Shown here in pieces: positions 44,303-52,748 of a stretch of 64,000 nt of DNA; within the stretch, counting starts at the first letter, position 1, and every line of letters begins with the position of its first letter. The position numbers and the translations under genes are program-made. Under the pieces are notes generated by a model. It saw only the letters and a list, made by a program, of their open reading frames with translations, had not been told where the DNA came from and searched no databases. The stretch is from Nocardioides sp. J54. Its GTDB lineage: Bacteria > Actinomycetota > Actinomycetes > Propionibacteriales > Nocardioidaceae. Location of the stretch: the NCBI RefSeq assembly GCF_000519005.1, contig NZ_JAER01000002.1, forward strand, positions 62,640-126,639, read 5' to 3'.

Positions 44303-45760
44303 TCAGGGCAGGAGCTCCTCGACGCCGTTGGTGAGCCGGACGACGTGGAAGCCGCTGGTGCCGTCGGTGTACCAGACGGAGTCGTTGGCGGCGTCCCACG
44401 CCGGCTGCGACAGCGCGCTCGCACCGCCCTTCGAGGGCAGGTTGAAGTAGGCGACCTCGACGGGGTGCTCGACGTTGCTGATGTCGAAGATGCGCAGGCC
44501 AGAGCCGATCATGGAGCAGGCGGCTAGGTCCGGCGCGTCGCGCGTGGGGACCGAGCAGTAGTGGGCGGAGTAGCCGCCGATCGGGAGCGAGGTGCCCGGG
44601 TCGGAGAGCACCTCCTTCGTGCGGTTCTCCTGCTGGTGCACCTCGAGCCGGATGTCGGAGACGACCGTCGGCCGGGTCGGGTCGGTGACGTCGATGATCC
44701 GCGCCCCGCCGACCGGGCTGTTCCTGAAGTCCACGGTGAAGCCCTCGCCGAACCAGTCGGTGAACTCGTCGACCTCGAGCACGTAGTCGCGACCGTCCCG
44801 GTGGAACGGCTCGGCGACCTGAGGGATCGAGATGCCGGGCCAGTCGACCTCGCCGACCTTGCTGATGCGCGGCTTCGGCCGGCGGTCCTGGACCTGGCCG
44901 ACGTCCCAGACCTGGAGGCTGGGGTCGTCGAGGATGGACGTGCCGGAGGGGCTGCCCATGTTCGCCACGTACATGGTGCGGCCGTCGTCGGAGAAGCGCA
45001 GCCCGTGGGCGACCACGCCGGTCTCGGTCATCAGCACGCGCGGGCGGCGGGGCTCGGTCAGGTCGACCGCTGTCATGGTGAACCCTGCGGCTCCGGCGGT
45101 CCAGAAGGTCATCCCGTCGGGGGCGAACCCGCTCTCGTGGCCGAGCACGCCCGACAGGGTCGTCGACATCAGCCTCGGCTTGCGGCAGTCCTGGCTGACG
45201 TCGTACACGTCGAGGACGCCGGGTGCGGCGGCCAGGGTGCCCATCACACCGACGAGCAGGCCGCGCTCCTGGTTGACGAGCAGCGACTCGTGCGGCTGCA
45301 GCATCGCCGGGGTGATGAGGTTGGCGGTCTTGACCGGCTTCGCGGGGTCGGTCATGTCCAGCACCACGACGCCGAGCCCGGTGCCGTTGAGCAGGTTGCC
45401 GACGACGTCGAGGCCCAGCATCCGGGTCGAGTCGTAGAACGCGCAGGTGCGACCCTTCGCGTCGGTGTAGCGCAGGGTCTTGAAGCCGCCGGTGGTGCCG
45501 TGGCGGGCGACGGCGACGGTGTTGCAGGTGTAGCCCTGCAGGGCGCGGCCGGAGGTGAAGTCGGCCTTCGGCACCCGGCCCTGCAGGTCGGTGGTCTCGG
45601 GGCGGGACCCCTCGCCGCAGCTGGCCTCGGGGACCGGCTGGGGCGGGGTGGGGTCCTCCGCGGCAGCGATGGTGCCGCCGACCAGGACCGTGGCGGCCGC
45701 CAGGGCGACGACCAGTCGTCGCCGCGCCGGGTCGGTGATCGTGCGCCGCAGAGCCCCCAT
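44303..45760 (-). CDS. secreted LVIVD-repeat (beta-propeller) protein 2
   Basis: A 485-residue paralogue of the gene at 42027. Signal peptide with hydrophobic core RRLVVALAAATVLVGGTIAA (residues about 14-33). Shared blocks include QGRVPKAD, PAMLQPHESLLVNQERGLLV and LSGVLGHESGFAPDG. LVIVD-type strands are LGVVVLDMTDPAKPVK, ARIIDVTDPTRPTVV and LRIFDISNVEHPVEV. It lies 25 bases after the flavin oxidoreductase. An outer-envelope or exported role is predicted; no enzymatic motif was seen. Confidence 0.84.
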   Translation of the reverse strand: MGALRRTITDPARRRLVVALAAATVLVGGTIAAAEDPTPPQPVPEASCGEGSRPETTDLQGRVPKADFTSGRALQGYTCNTVAVARHGTTGGFKTLRYTDAKGRTCAFYDSTRMLGLDVVGNLLNGTGLGVVVLDMTDPAKPVKTANLITPAMLQPHESLLVNQERGLLVGVMGTLAAAPGVLDVYDVSQDCRKPRLMSTTLSGVLGHESGFAPDGMTFWTAGAAGFTMTAVDLTEPRRPRVLMTETGVVAHGLRFSDDGRTMYVANMGSPSGTSILDDPSLQVWDVGQVQDRRPKPRISKVGEVDWPGISIPQVAEPFHRDGRDYVLEVDEFTDWFGEGFTVDFRNSPVGGARIIDVTDPTRPTVVSDIRLEVHQQENRTKEVLSDPGTSLPIGGYSAHYCSVPTRDAPDLAACSMIGSGLRIFDISNVEHPVEVAYFNLPSKGGASALSQPAWDAANDSVWYTDGTSGFHVVRLTNGVEELLP

Positions 45761-45785
45761 GCCCCGCTCCCCTCGTCAGGTGCCG

Positions 45786-46892
45786 TCAGACGCCGGCGAT
45801 GCCGTCGAGCTTCTTGACCGTGTCCTGGAACTCCGCGACCAGGTCGGCCATCACCTCGGCGACCGGGCGGACCTCGTTCATCCGGCCGACGATCTGGCCG
45901 ACCGGCATGGAGATCACGTCGGGGTCGCCCGAGGCGTTGATCCGGTTGTGGGCGTCCGCGACCAGCAGGTTCTGCAGTGGCATCGGGAGCGGCGCCGGGG
46001 CACCCTCCTCGTTCCAGGCCTCGGTCCACTTCGTCTTGAGCAGGCGGGCCGGCTTGCCGGTGTAGATGCGGGTGCGCACGGTGTCGGACGACGTGGCGCG
46101 CAGGAACGCGGTCTCCCAGCCCTTGTTGGACGCGAGGTTGCGGTACTCCTCGGTGCCGAGCCAGATCGAGCCGGTCCACACGCCCTGCGAGCCGAGTGCC
46201 AGCGACGCCGCGATCTGGCGGCCGGAGCCGATGCCGCCCGCGCCGAGGACCGGGACGTCCGGGCCGACGGCGTCGACGATGTCGGGGGTGAGCACCATGC
46301 TGGCGATCTCGCCGGTGTGGCCGCCGGCCTCGTAGCCCTGGGCGATGATGATGTCGACGCCGTTGGCGACGTGGCTCTGGGCGTGCTTCGGGGCGCCTGC
46401 GAGCGCGGCGACCTTCAGGCCGGCGGCCTGGCACTCCTTGATCACGTCGTTCGGCGGCGTGCCCAGCGCGTTGGCGATGAGCACCGGACGGTGCTGCAGC
46501 GCGACGTCGACGTGCGAGCGGGCCATCGAGTGGAGCCAGCCGAGGACGCCCTCGCGGCCCTCGCCCTCGGGCAGCGGCGGGACGCCGAGCTTGAGGAGGG
46601 TCTCGTCGACGAACTTCCTGTGCTCCTCGGGGATGTACGACGACAGGTCGGCCGAGGTGCCCTCGGTGGGGACCTTCATCGGCATGACCACGTCGACGCC
46701 GTACGGCTTGCCGTCGGTGTTCTCGTCCATCCAGGTCAGGACCCGGTCGAGCTCGTCGGGGTCGTTGAAGCGGACGCAGCCGAGGACGCCGAGGCCGCCG
46801 GCGCGCGACACCGCGGCCGCGACGTGCTCGGACGGGGTGAACGCGAAGATCGGGTACTCGATGCCGAAGGCGTCGCAGAGGGGGGTGCGCAT
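45786..46892 (-). CDS. NAD(P)H-dependent flavin oxidoreductase, nitronate monooxygenase/IpdC-like
   Basis: A 368-residue TIM-barrel FMN enzyme. N-terminal CDAFGIEYPIFAFTPSEHVA, AQGYEAGGHTGEIASMVL near residue 184, and VPVLGAGGIGSGRQIAASLA near 212 (phosphate-binding) are family motifs. The closest recalled homologue is IpdC of M. tuberculosis, an enzyme of steroid ring C/D breakdown; that gene lies with ipdAB, whereas here the gene follows fadD19, so it may have another role. ATG overlaps the fadD19 stop (TGATG). Confidence 0.8.
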   Translation of the reverse strand: MRTPLCDAFGIEYPIFAFTPSEHVAAAVSRAGGLGVLGCVRFNDPDELDRVLTWMDENTDGKPYGVDVVMPMKVPTEGTSADLSSYIPEEHRKFVDETLLKLGVPPLPEGEGREGVLGWLHSMARSHVDVALQHRPVLIANALGTPPNDVIKECQAAGLKVAALAGAPKHAQSHVANGVDIIIAQGYEAGGHTGEIASMVLTPDIVDAVGPDVPVLGAGGIGSGRQIAASLALGSQGVWTGSIWLGTEEYRNLASNKGWETAFLRATSSDTVRTRIYTGKPARLLKTKWTEAWNEEGAPAPLPMPLQNLLVADAHNRINASGDPDVISMPVGQIVGRMNEVRPVAEVMADLVAEFQDTVKKLDGIAGV

Positions 46893-48535
46893 CAGGCGTT
46901 GGCTCCTGAGTTCGTGTCGATGGTGACGTGGTCGGCGAGGGCGAGCTCCTTCGCCCTGGGGTACTGCGCCTTGCCGGTGGCGTTGCGGGGGATCTCCTCC
47001 ACGATCGTCAGGCGGCGCGGCAGCTTGTAGCCGGAGAGGTGCGAGCGCAGGAAGGTGCGCAGCTCCTCGAGGTCGATGGTGTGGCCGGGACGGGGCTCGA
47101 CGACGGCGGAGACCGCCTGGCCGTACTTCTCGTCGGGCAGCCCGACCACGAGCGCGTCGTACACGCCGGGGTGGGCCTTGATCGCCTGCTCGACCTCCTC
47201 GGGGTAGACCTTCTCCCCGCCGGTGTTGATGCAGTTCGAGCCGCGACCGAGCAGCGTGATCCGGTTGCCCTCCTCGATCCGGGCGTTGTCGCCGGGGATC
47301 GAGTAGCGGACGCCGTCGATCTCGATGAACGTCCGCGCCGACTTCTCCGGGTCCTTGTAGTAACCGACCGGGACGTGGCCGGCGCGGGCGGTGCGCCCGA
47401 CCTTGCCGACGTCCTTGACCGGGTCCAGCGGGCGGTTGTCGTCACCGAGGATCACCGTGGTCGGCGGGATCGAGACGACCGGCCCGTCGGTCGACAGCGC
47501 GCTCGCGTCCTGCAGGCCGGTGCCCTGGAAGCCGGTCTCCGAGGAGCCGATCGAGTCGGTGAAGACGGCGTTCGGGAAGTGCTTCATCCACCGCTCCTTG
47601 ACCGACTTGGAGAAGATCGCGGCGCTGGAGGCGATGGCGAAGAGCGTCTGGCCGTCGAAGCCGCCGGCCTCGTAGGCATCGATGAGCGGGACCGCCATGG
47701 CGTCGCCGGTCATGAAGAGCATCTGCACGCCGTACTTGTCGACGAGCTCCCAGGTGCGGACCGGGTCGAACTTCGGCTCGAGGATGGTCACCTGGCCGGC
47801 GAAGAGGTGCATCAGCAGCGACGCCTGGGCGCCACCGTGCATGAGCGGGCTCAGCGGGAGGGTGACGAGGCTCTCCTCCTTGGCCTTCTTCGACTGGTCG
47901 TACTCCTCCAGCGGCTCGCCGGTCATGAAGTCGATGCCGCCGCCGAGCACGCGCCAGAAGTCCTCGTGGCGCCACATGACGCCCTTCGGGAACCCGGTGG
48001 TGCCGCCGGTGTAGATGATGTGGATGTCGTCGGGGCTGCGCTCGCCGAAGTCGCGGGCGTCGGACTGGCCGGCCACGGCCTCCTCGAGCGTGACGCCGTT
48101 GAACGCCGACAGGTCGCTCCGGTCGTCCGGCTCGAGCGGGTTGGGCACCGCGACGACCGCCTTCATCGCACCGACCTTCGGCAGCACCTCGGCGACCAGC
48201 GGCGCGTAGACGCGGTCGTGCACGAGGCCGACCAGGTCGGCGTTGTCGAAGAGGTACTCGAGCTCGCCGGCGACGTACCGGTAGTTCACGTTGATGGCGA
48301 CCGCGCGCACCTTGAGGATCGCGATCAGCGCGATGACGTGCTCGATGCTGTTCTTGGCGTAGAGACCGACGTGGTCGCCGACACCGATGCCCTGCGCCTG
48401 CAGGTGGTGGGCGAGCTTGTTGGACTCCGCCTCGAGCTCGGCGAAGGAGATGACGCGCTCCCCCACCTGGACGGCGGGTTTCTCCGGGACGGCGTCGACG
48501 GCGTGTTCGAAGAGATCGGCGATGTTGAGGGCCAC
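46892..48535 (-). CDS. fadD19: steroid side-chain acyl-CoA synthetase FadD19-like
   Basis: Activates the C26 carboxylate of the eight-carbon sterol side chain made by CYP125; FadD19 is also needed for C-24-branched sterols in Rhodococcus. The 547-residue product starts MALNIADLFEHAVDAVPEKP and has IYTGGTTGFPKGVMWRHEDF near residue 173, DSIGSSETGFQGTG near 333 and the C-terminal lysine in RNATGKAQYPRAKELA. It is divergent from echA19 across a KstR box, as in M. tuberculosis (Rv3515c/Rv3516). First gene of a five-gene operon. Confidence 0.92.
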   Translation of the reverse strand: MALNIADLFEHAVDAVPEKPAVQVGERVISFAELEAESNKLAHHLQAQGIGVGDHVGLYAKNSIEHVIALIAILKVRAVAINVNYRYVAGELEYLFDNADLVGLVHDRVYAPLVAEVLPKVGAMKAVVAVPNPLEPDDRSDLSAFNGVTLEEAVAGQSDARDFGERSPDDIHIIYTGGTTGFPKGVMWRHEDFWRVLGGGIDFMTGEPLEEYDQSKKAKEESLVTLPLSPLMHGGAQASLLMHLFAGQVTILEPKFDPVRTWELVDKYGVQMLFMTGDAMAVPLIDAYEAGGFDGQTLFAIASSAAIFSKSVKERWMKHFPNAVFTDSIGSSETGFQGTGLQDASALSTDGPVVSIPPTTVILGDDNRPLDPVKDVGKVGRTARAGHVPVGYYKDPEKSARTFIEIDGVRYSIPGDNARIEEGNRITLLGRGSNCINTGGEKVYPEEVEQAIKAHPGVYDALVVGLPDEKYGQAVSAVVEPRPGHTIDLEELRTFLRSHLSGYKLPRRLTIVEEIPRNATGKAQYPRAKELALADHVTIDTNSGANA

Positions 48536-48546
48536 GAGCCAGAGAC

Positions 48547-48560
48547 TAGAACACGTTTCA
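48547..48560. promoter_or_regulatory. KstR box between fadD19 and echA19
   Basis: TAGAACACGTTTCA matches T-nn-AAC-nn-GTT-nn-A. It lies 12 bases upstream of fadD19 and 23 bases upstream of echA19, in their 47-base divergent gap. Confidence 0.88.
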
Positions 48561-48582
48561 CTTTTTCGCTAGCGTGGTTCGC

Positions 48583-49395
48583 ATGTCTGCGACCGACGCC
48601 CCCGTGCGCACCACCCCCGACTGCCTCGTCGAGCAGGACGGCCACAAGCTGGTCGTCACCATGAACCGCCCCGAGCGCCGCAACGCGCTGTCCAGCGAGA
48701 TGCTGCGGATCATGGAGGACGCCTGGGACCGGGTGAACGAGGACCCGGAGATCCGGGTCTGCATCCTCACCGGTGCCGGCGGCTACTTCTGTGCCGGCAT
48801 GGACCTCAAGAAGGCCGACGAAAAGCCGCCGTCGGAGAGCTTCGAGGACGGCAGCTACGACCCCACCGTGATCAAGGGCCTGCTCAAGGGCTTCCGCCTC
48901 ACCAAGCCACTCATCGCCGCGGTCGAGGGCCCGGCGATCGCCGGCGGCACGGAGATCCTGCAGGGCACCGACATCCGGGTCGCCGGCGAGTCGGCGAAGT
49001 TCGGTGTCGCCGAGGCCCGCTGGTCCCTCTACCCGATGGGCGGCTCCGCCGTGCGGCTCCCCCGCCAGATCCCCTACACCGTCGCCGCCGAGCTGCTGCT
49101 CACCGGTCGCACGCTCCTCGCCCCGGAGGCGAAGGAGCTCGGCCTGATCGGCCACGTCGTGCCCGACGGGCAGGCGCTGGCCAAGGCGCACGAGATCGCC
49201 GACATGATCGCCGCCAACGGCCCGCTCGCCGTCCAGGCCATCCTCAAGACGATGCGCGACTCGGAGGGCAAGCACGAGGACGAGTGCTGGGCCGACGACG
49301 CCCACATCGGCGCCGCCGTGTTCTCCTCCGAGGACGCCAAGGAGGGCCCCCGTGCGTTCCTGGAGAAGCGGAAGCCGGAGTTCAAGGGTCGCTGA
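48583..49395 (+). CDS. echA19: steroid enoyl-CoA hydratase EchA19-like
   Basis: Crotonase-fold hydratase acting on steroid side-chain enoyl-CoA. The 270-residue protein is very similar to mycobacterial EchA19: [18 protein letters not shown] (oxyanion hole), [20 protein letters not shown] and [20 protein letters not shown] with the catalytic glutamate. ATG 48583 is preferred; GTG 48574 is in frame but lies closer to the KstR box. Followed by a strong terminator. Confidence 0.92.
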   Translation: MSATDAPVRTTPDCLVEQDGHKLVVTMNRPERRNALSSEMLRIMEDAWDRVNEDPEIRVCILTGAGGYFCAGMDLKKADEKPPSESFEDGSYDPTVIKGLLKGFRLTKPLIAAVEGPAIAGGTEILQGTDIRVAGESAKFGVAEARWSLYPMGGSAVRLPRQIPYTVAAELLLTGRTLLAPEAKELGLIGHVVPDGQALAKAHEIADMIAANGPLAVQAILKTMRDSEGKHEDECWADDAHIGAAVFSSEDAKEGPRAFLEKRKPEFKGR

Positions 49396-49453
49396 GGTCC
49401 CCCGGCGGCAGCGCCGCCGACCAAGCGACGACCAAGCGACGACCAAGCGACGA

Positions 49454-49486
49454 AGGGCCGCCCCGCTCATCGAGCGGGGCGGCCCT
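49454..49486. terminator. bidirectional terminator between echA19 and acyl-CoA synthetase
   Basis: Perfect 15-bp hairpin: AGGGCCGCCCCGCTC, loop ATC, GAGCGGGGCGGCCCT. It lies between convergent genes, without a long T-run. Just upstream (about 49419-49450) an 11-base unit GACCAAGCGAC is repeated three times. Confidence 0.85.
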
Positions 49487-49519
49487 CGTGCGTCCCTCCC
49501 TGGTCGGCCGGCGCCGGGG

Positions 49520-51118
49520 TCAGCCGACCGAGCGCTCCCCGGTCCAGAAGCGGGCCCGCAGCGCCTTCTTGTCCGGCTTGCCGAGCGCGGTCAGCGGCAG
49601 CGCGTCGACCGCGATGACCTCCTTGGGGGCCTGGACCGATCCCTTGCGCTCCTTGACCGCAGCCTGGATCTCGGCGACGACCTCCTCGGTGAGCTCGTGA
49701 CCCTCCCGGAGCACGACGACGGCGGTGACCGCCTCGCCGAACTTCTCGTGCGGGGTGCCGATCACGCCCACCTGGGCGATCGCCGGGTGCTCGGCGATGA
49801 CGTCCTCGACCTCGCGCGGGAACACGTTGAAGCCGCCGGTGACGATCATGTCCTTGGTGCGGTCGACGATGTACCAGAACCCGTCCTCGTCCTCGCGCGC
49901 CACGTCGCCGGTGTGCATCCAGCCGTCGCGGAAGGTCTCGGCCGTGGCCTCCGGCAGCTGCCAGTAGCCCGCCGACAGCAGCGGTCCCGCCACGCAGATC
50001 TCGCCCGGCTCGCCCTGCGGCACCGGGTTGCCGTCCTCGCCGAGCAGCGCGGTGCGCAGGTACGCCGACGGTCGGCCGCAGGACGTGAGCCGCTCCTCGA
50101 TCGGGCGACCCTCGGCGTCGACGTGCTCGCCCTTCGGGAAGTAGCTGATCACCATCGGGGCCTCGGACTGGCCGTAGTACTGCGCGAAGATCGGCCCGAA
50201 CCGCTCGATCGCCTCCTTGAGGCGGACCGGGTTGATCGCGGACGCGCCGTAGTAGACGGTCTCGAGCGACGACAAGTCGCGCGTGTGCGAGTCGGGGTGG
50301 TCCATCAGGGCGTAGAGCATCGTCGGCACGAGCATGAGCGAGTTGATCCGCTTCTCCTCGATGGTGCGCAGCACCTCGGCCGGGTCGAAGCGTGCCGAGA
50401 CGAAGAGGGTGCCGCCCTGGAGCACGACGGGAACGAAGAACGCCGCACCGGCGTGCGAGAGCGGCGTGCACATGAGGAAGCGCGGCTCGGTCGGCCACTC
50501 CCACTCGGCCATCTGGATCTGCGCCATCGTCGAGAACGAGCGCACGTTGCCGATCACGCCCTTGGGCTTGCCGGTCGTGCCGCCGGTGTAGGTGATCGAG
50601 GTGATGTGGTCGGGCTCGAGCACGGCCGCCTCGAGCGGACGCGGCTCGAAGGACGCAGCGACCTCGGTCAGGTCGGTCGCGACGTCGGCCAGCTCCTCGG
50701 GGACGGGGCCGATGGTCAGGACCCGCTTGAGGCCCGGGCACTTTCCGAGCAGCTCGACGGCGCGACCCGCGAAGTAGGGGTCGATGACGAGCGTGGTGAT
50801 CCCCGCGTCGTTGATGACGTAGGCGTGGTCGTCGGCAGAGCCCAGCGGGTGCAGCGAGGTCCGCTGGAAGCCCTGGGTCTGGCCGGCGCCGAGGATGAAG
50901 AGCACCTCCGGCCGGTTCAGCGCGAGCAGCGCCCCCGGCGTACCCCGGCCGGCGCCGAGGGACTCGAAGGCCTGGATGTACTGCGAGATCCGCTCCGCGG
51001 TCTCGCGCCCCGTGAGGGTGACGTCACCGAGGTGGACGATCGGGCGGTCGGCGTGGCGCTTGAGGGCCGCGACCATCAGGTGGCCGTTGTGGGCAGGGGT
51101 CCGGAGCGTGTCGGTCAC
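49520..51118 (-). CDS. KstR-linked acyl-CoA synthetase, substrate unknown
   Basis: A 532-residue AMP-forming ligase (FadD8-like in appearance, not FadD3, FadD17 or FadD19). The AMP motif ITYTGGTTGKPKGVIGN lies near residue 173, the adenylate motif AQYYGQSEAP near 325, hinge TGDVAREDEDGFWYIVDRTK near 415, and catalytic lysine in TALGKPDKKALRAR near the end. GTG 51118 was chosen (MTDTLRTPAHNGH); GTG 51127 is three codons upstream. A palindromic KstR box lies 11 bases upstream, so it should be induced by sterols. Confidence 0.85.
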   Translation of the reverse strand: MTDTLRTPAHNGHLMVAALKRHADRPIVHLGDVTLTGRETAERISQYIQAFESLGAGRGTPGALLALNRPEVLFILGAGQTQGFQRTSLHPLGSADDHAYVINDAGITTLVIDPYFAGRAVELLGKCPGLKRVLTIGPVPEELADVATDLTEVAASFEPRPLEAAVLEPDHITSITYTGGTTGKPKGVIGNVRSFSTMAQIQMAEWEWPTEPRFLMCTPLSHAGAAFFVPVVLQGGTLFVSARFDPAEVLRTIEEKRINSLMLVPTMLYALMDHPDSHTRDLSSLETVYYGASAINPVRLKEAIERFGPIFAQYYGQSEAPMVISYFPKGEHVDAEGRPIEERLTSCGRPSAYLRTALLGEDGNPVPQGEPGEICVAGPLLSAGYWQLPEATAETFRDGWMHTGDVAREDEDGFWYIVDRTKDMIVTGGFNVFPREVEDVIAEHPAIAQVGVIGTPHEKFGEAVTAVVVLREGHELTEEVVAEIQAAVKERKGSVQAPKEVIAVDALPLTALGKPDKKALRARFWTGERSVG

Positions 51119-51129
51119 GGGACCCACAG

Positions 51130-51143
51130 TAGAACGTGTTCTA
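51130..51143. promoter_or_regulatory. KstR box upstream of acyl-CoA synthetase
   Basis: TAGAACGTGTTCTA is a perfect 14-base palindrome and fits the KstR consensus. It is only 11 bases from the GTG start at 51118, so it overlaps the promoter or a very short leader. Confidence 0.9.
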
Positions 51144-51163
51144 TTTCGCGGGCAAGGACCTGC

Positions 51164-51550
51164 TCAGCCCGCGGCACGTTCGACGGGTGCGGCCAGCGGG
51201 CGCACGCCGCCCAGGCGCCGGTGGAACCGGACCTGGTCGGCGTGCGCGTCGAGCGCGTCCCACAGGGCGCGGTGGGCGGCCCACGGCAGCGGGTCGTCGC
51301 CGGAGGACCAGCGCTCCCCGAAGCTGATCCACACCGGCACCCAGTGCGCGGCGCAGTCCCACGCCCCGCGCTGGGCCTCCACCAGCCGCCGCCGGACCTG
51401 GAAGGCGGTGCGCGGGCCGTCGACGCAGATGGGCGCCGTCCGCACCGGCCAGACCCACAGGTCGAGCTCCATGAGCTCGATCTCGAGGTCGCGCAGCAGG
51501 GCTGGGTCGACCAGCACGGTGGCGACGTTCTGGTGCGGTTCGCGCCTCAT
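51164..51550 (-). CDS. hypothetical protein
   Basis: A 128-residue protein with no recognised family. It begins MRREPHQNVATVLVDPALLR and contains LELDLWVWPV-like aromatic segments and several Arg-rich stretches; no signal peptide or membrane helix. ATG 51550 is preferred; GTG 51571 would add seven residues. It lies between the F420-type oxidoreductase and the KstR box and reads in the same direction. Codon use looks normal for the genome. Confidence 0.6.
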   Translation of the reverse strand: MRREPHQNVATVLVDPALLRDLEIELMELDLWVWPVRTAPICVDGPRTAFQVRRRLVEAQRGAWDCAAHWVPVWISFGERWSSGDDPLPWAAHRALWDALDAHADQVRFHRRLGGVRPLAAPVERAAG

Positions 51551-51606
51551 CCCCGGAACGCTAACCGCCACCGCCGACAGGGACCAGACCCTCGGCAGGC
51601 CAGACC

Positions 51607-51648
51607 TCAGCAGGCCCGGGCCAGCAGGCCCGGGTCAGCAGGCCGGGG
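51607..51648. repeat. short tandem repeat, about 14 bases x 3
   Basis: The unit CAGCAGGCCCGGGT/C occurs three times in the gap after the F420-type oxidoreductase stop. No gene lies in the gap. It may be replication slippage. Confidence 0.7.
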
Positions 51649-52692
51649 TCAGAGCAGGACCTCCGCGACCTGGCGCACCTCGGCGGCACTGCGGCACGAG
51701 AGCAGCAGCGTGGTCACGCCCGTCTCCTCCCACTGCGCGACCCGCTCCTTGACCTCGGAGGCGGTGCCGATGATGTGCATGTCGTCGACCAGCTCGTCGG
51801 GGATCAGCGCGGTCGCCTTGTCCTTCTCACCCGACAGGTAGAGCTCCTGCACCTCGGAGGCCAGCTCCTCGTAGCCCATCCGGGCGAAGACCTGGGTGTG
51901 GAAGTTCTGCTCCTTGGCGCCCATGCCGCCCATGTAGAGCGAGACGAACGGCTTCATCGCGTCGATGACGGCCTGCTTCTGGGTCGCGTCCTCGACGATC
52001 TGCAGGTGACAGGTCGCGGCGATCTCGAAGTCCGCGCGGGTACGACGTGCGCCCGGTCGCGCGAAGCCCTCGTCGAGCCACGGCTGGTACATGCCGGCGC
52101 TCTTCGGGGTGTAGAAGATCGGGATCCAGCCGTCGGCGATCTCCGCGGTCTGCGCGACGTTCTTCGGCCCCTCCGCACCCAGCCAGATCGGCAGGTCCGC
52201 GCGCAATGGGTGGACGATCGGCTTGAGCGGCTTGCCGAGCCCGACCGCTCCGGGTCCGCGGTAGGGCAGCGGGTGGTGCGGGCCGTCGTTGGTCACCGGC
52301 GCCTCGCGGGCCAGCACCTTGCGGATGATCGAGACGACCTCGCGGGTGCGGGCCAGCGGCTTCTCGAACGGCTGGCCGTACCAGCCCTCGACGACCTGCG
52401 GGCCGCTGACGCCCATGCCCAGCACGACCCGTCCGCCGGTGAGGTGGTCGAGGGTCAGTGCGTGCATCGCGATGGAGGTCGGCGTGCGGCCCGACATCTG
52501 CACGATCGAGGTGCCCAGCCGGACCCGCGACGTCTCGCGCCCCCACCAGGCCAGCGGGGTGAACGCGTCACTCCCCCACGCCTCGGCGGTGAAGATCGCG
52601 TCGAACCCGGCGTCCTCGGCGGCCGCGACGAGCTCGCCCACGCCCTGGGGCGGCTGCGCGCCCCAGTAACCCAGCTGAAGTCCCAGTTTCAT
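51649..52692 (-). CDS. LLM-class F420-dependent oxidoreductase (Rv3520c-like)
   Basis: A 347-residue luciferase-like TIM-barrel enzyme. MKLGLQLGYWGAQPPQGVGE, TAEAWGSDAFTPLAWWG near residue 36 and GVSGPQVVEGWYGQPF near 95 match the mycobacterial protein Rv3520c, whose gene is also divergent from the DUF35-ltp4-ltp3 set. F420 use is inferred from family. ATG 52692 was chosen by family alignment; ATG 52704 is possible. The role in sterol breakdown is unknown. Confidence 0.87.
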   Translation of the reverse strand: MKLGLQLGYWGAQPPQGVGELVAAAEDAGFDAIFTAEAWGSDAFTPLAWWGRETSRVRLGTSIVQMSGRTPTSIAMHALTLDHLTGGRVVLGMGVSGPQVVEGWYGQPFEKPLARTREVVSIIRKVLAREAPVTNDGPHHPLPYRGPGAVGLGKPLKPIVHPLRADLPIWLGAEGPKNVAQTAEIADGWIPIFYTPKSAGMYQPWLDEGFARPGARRTRADFEIAATCHLQIVEDATQKQAVIDAMKPFVSLYMGGMGAKEQNFHTQVFARMGYEELASEVQELYLSGEKDKATALIPDELVDDMHIIGTASEVKERVAQWEETGVTTLLLSCRSAAEVRQVAEVLL

Positions 52693-52726
52693 GAGACGAA
52701 TCATGCCCCTCGTTGCGAACCATTTC

Positions 52727-52740
52727 TAGAACGTGTTTCA
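52727..52740. promoter_or_regulatory. KstR box between F420 oxidoreductase and DUF35 gene
   Basis: TAGAACGTGTTTCA fits T-nn-AAC-nn-GTT-nn-A. It lies eight bases upstream of the DUF35 start and 34 bases upstream of the divergent oxidoreductase. Confidence 0.88.
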
Positions 52741-52748
52741 CTTTCGCC

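Noticed and set aside
49520..51118. Naming this synthetase fadD3
   Set aside because: Its motifs and length differ from FadD3 and no HIP-degradation genes or KstR2-type boxes are next to it.
51130..51143. LexA box at GAACGTGTTC
   Set aside because: The two half sites are separated by two bases, not four; it fits KstR and lies in a sterol locus.
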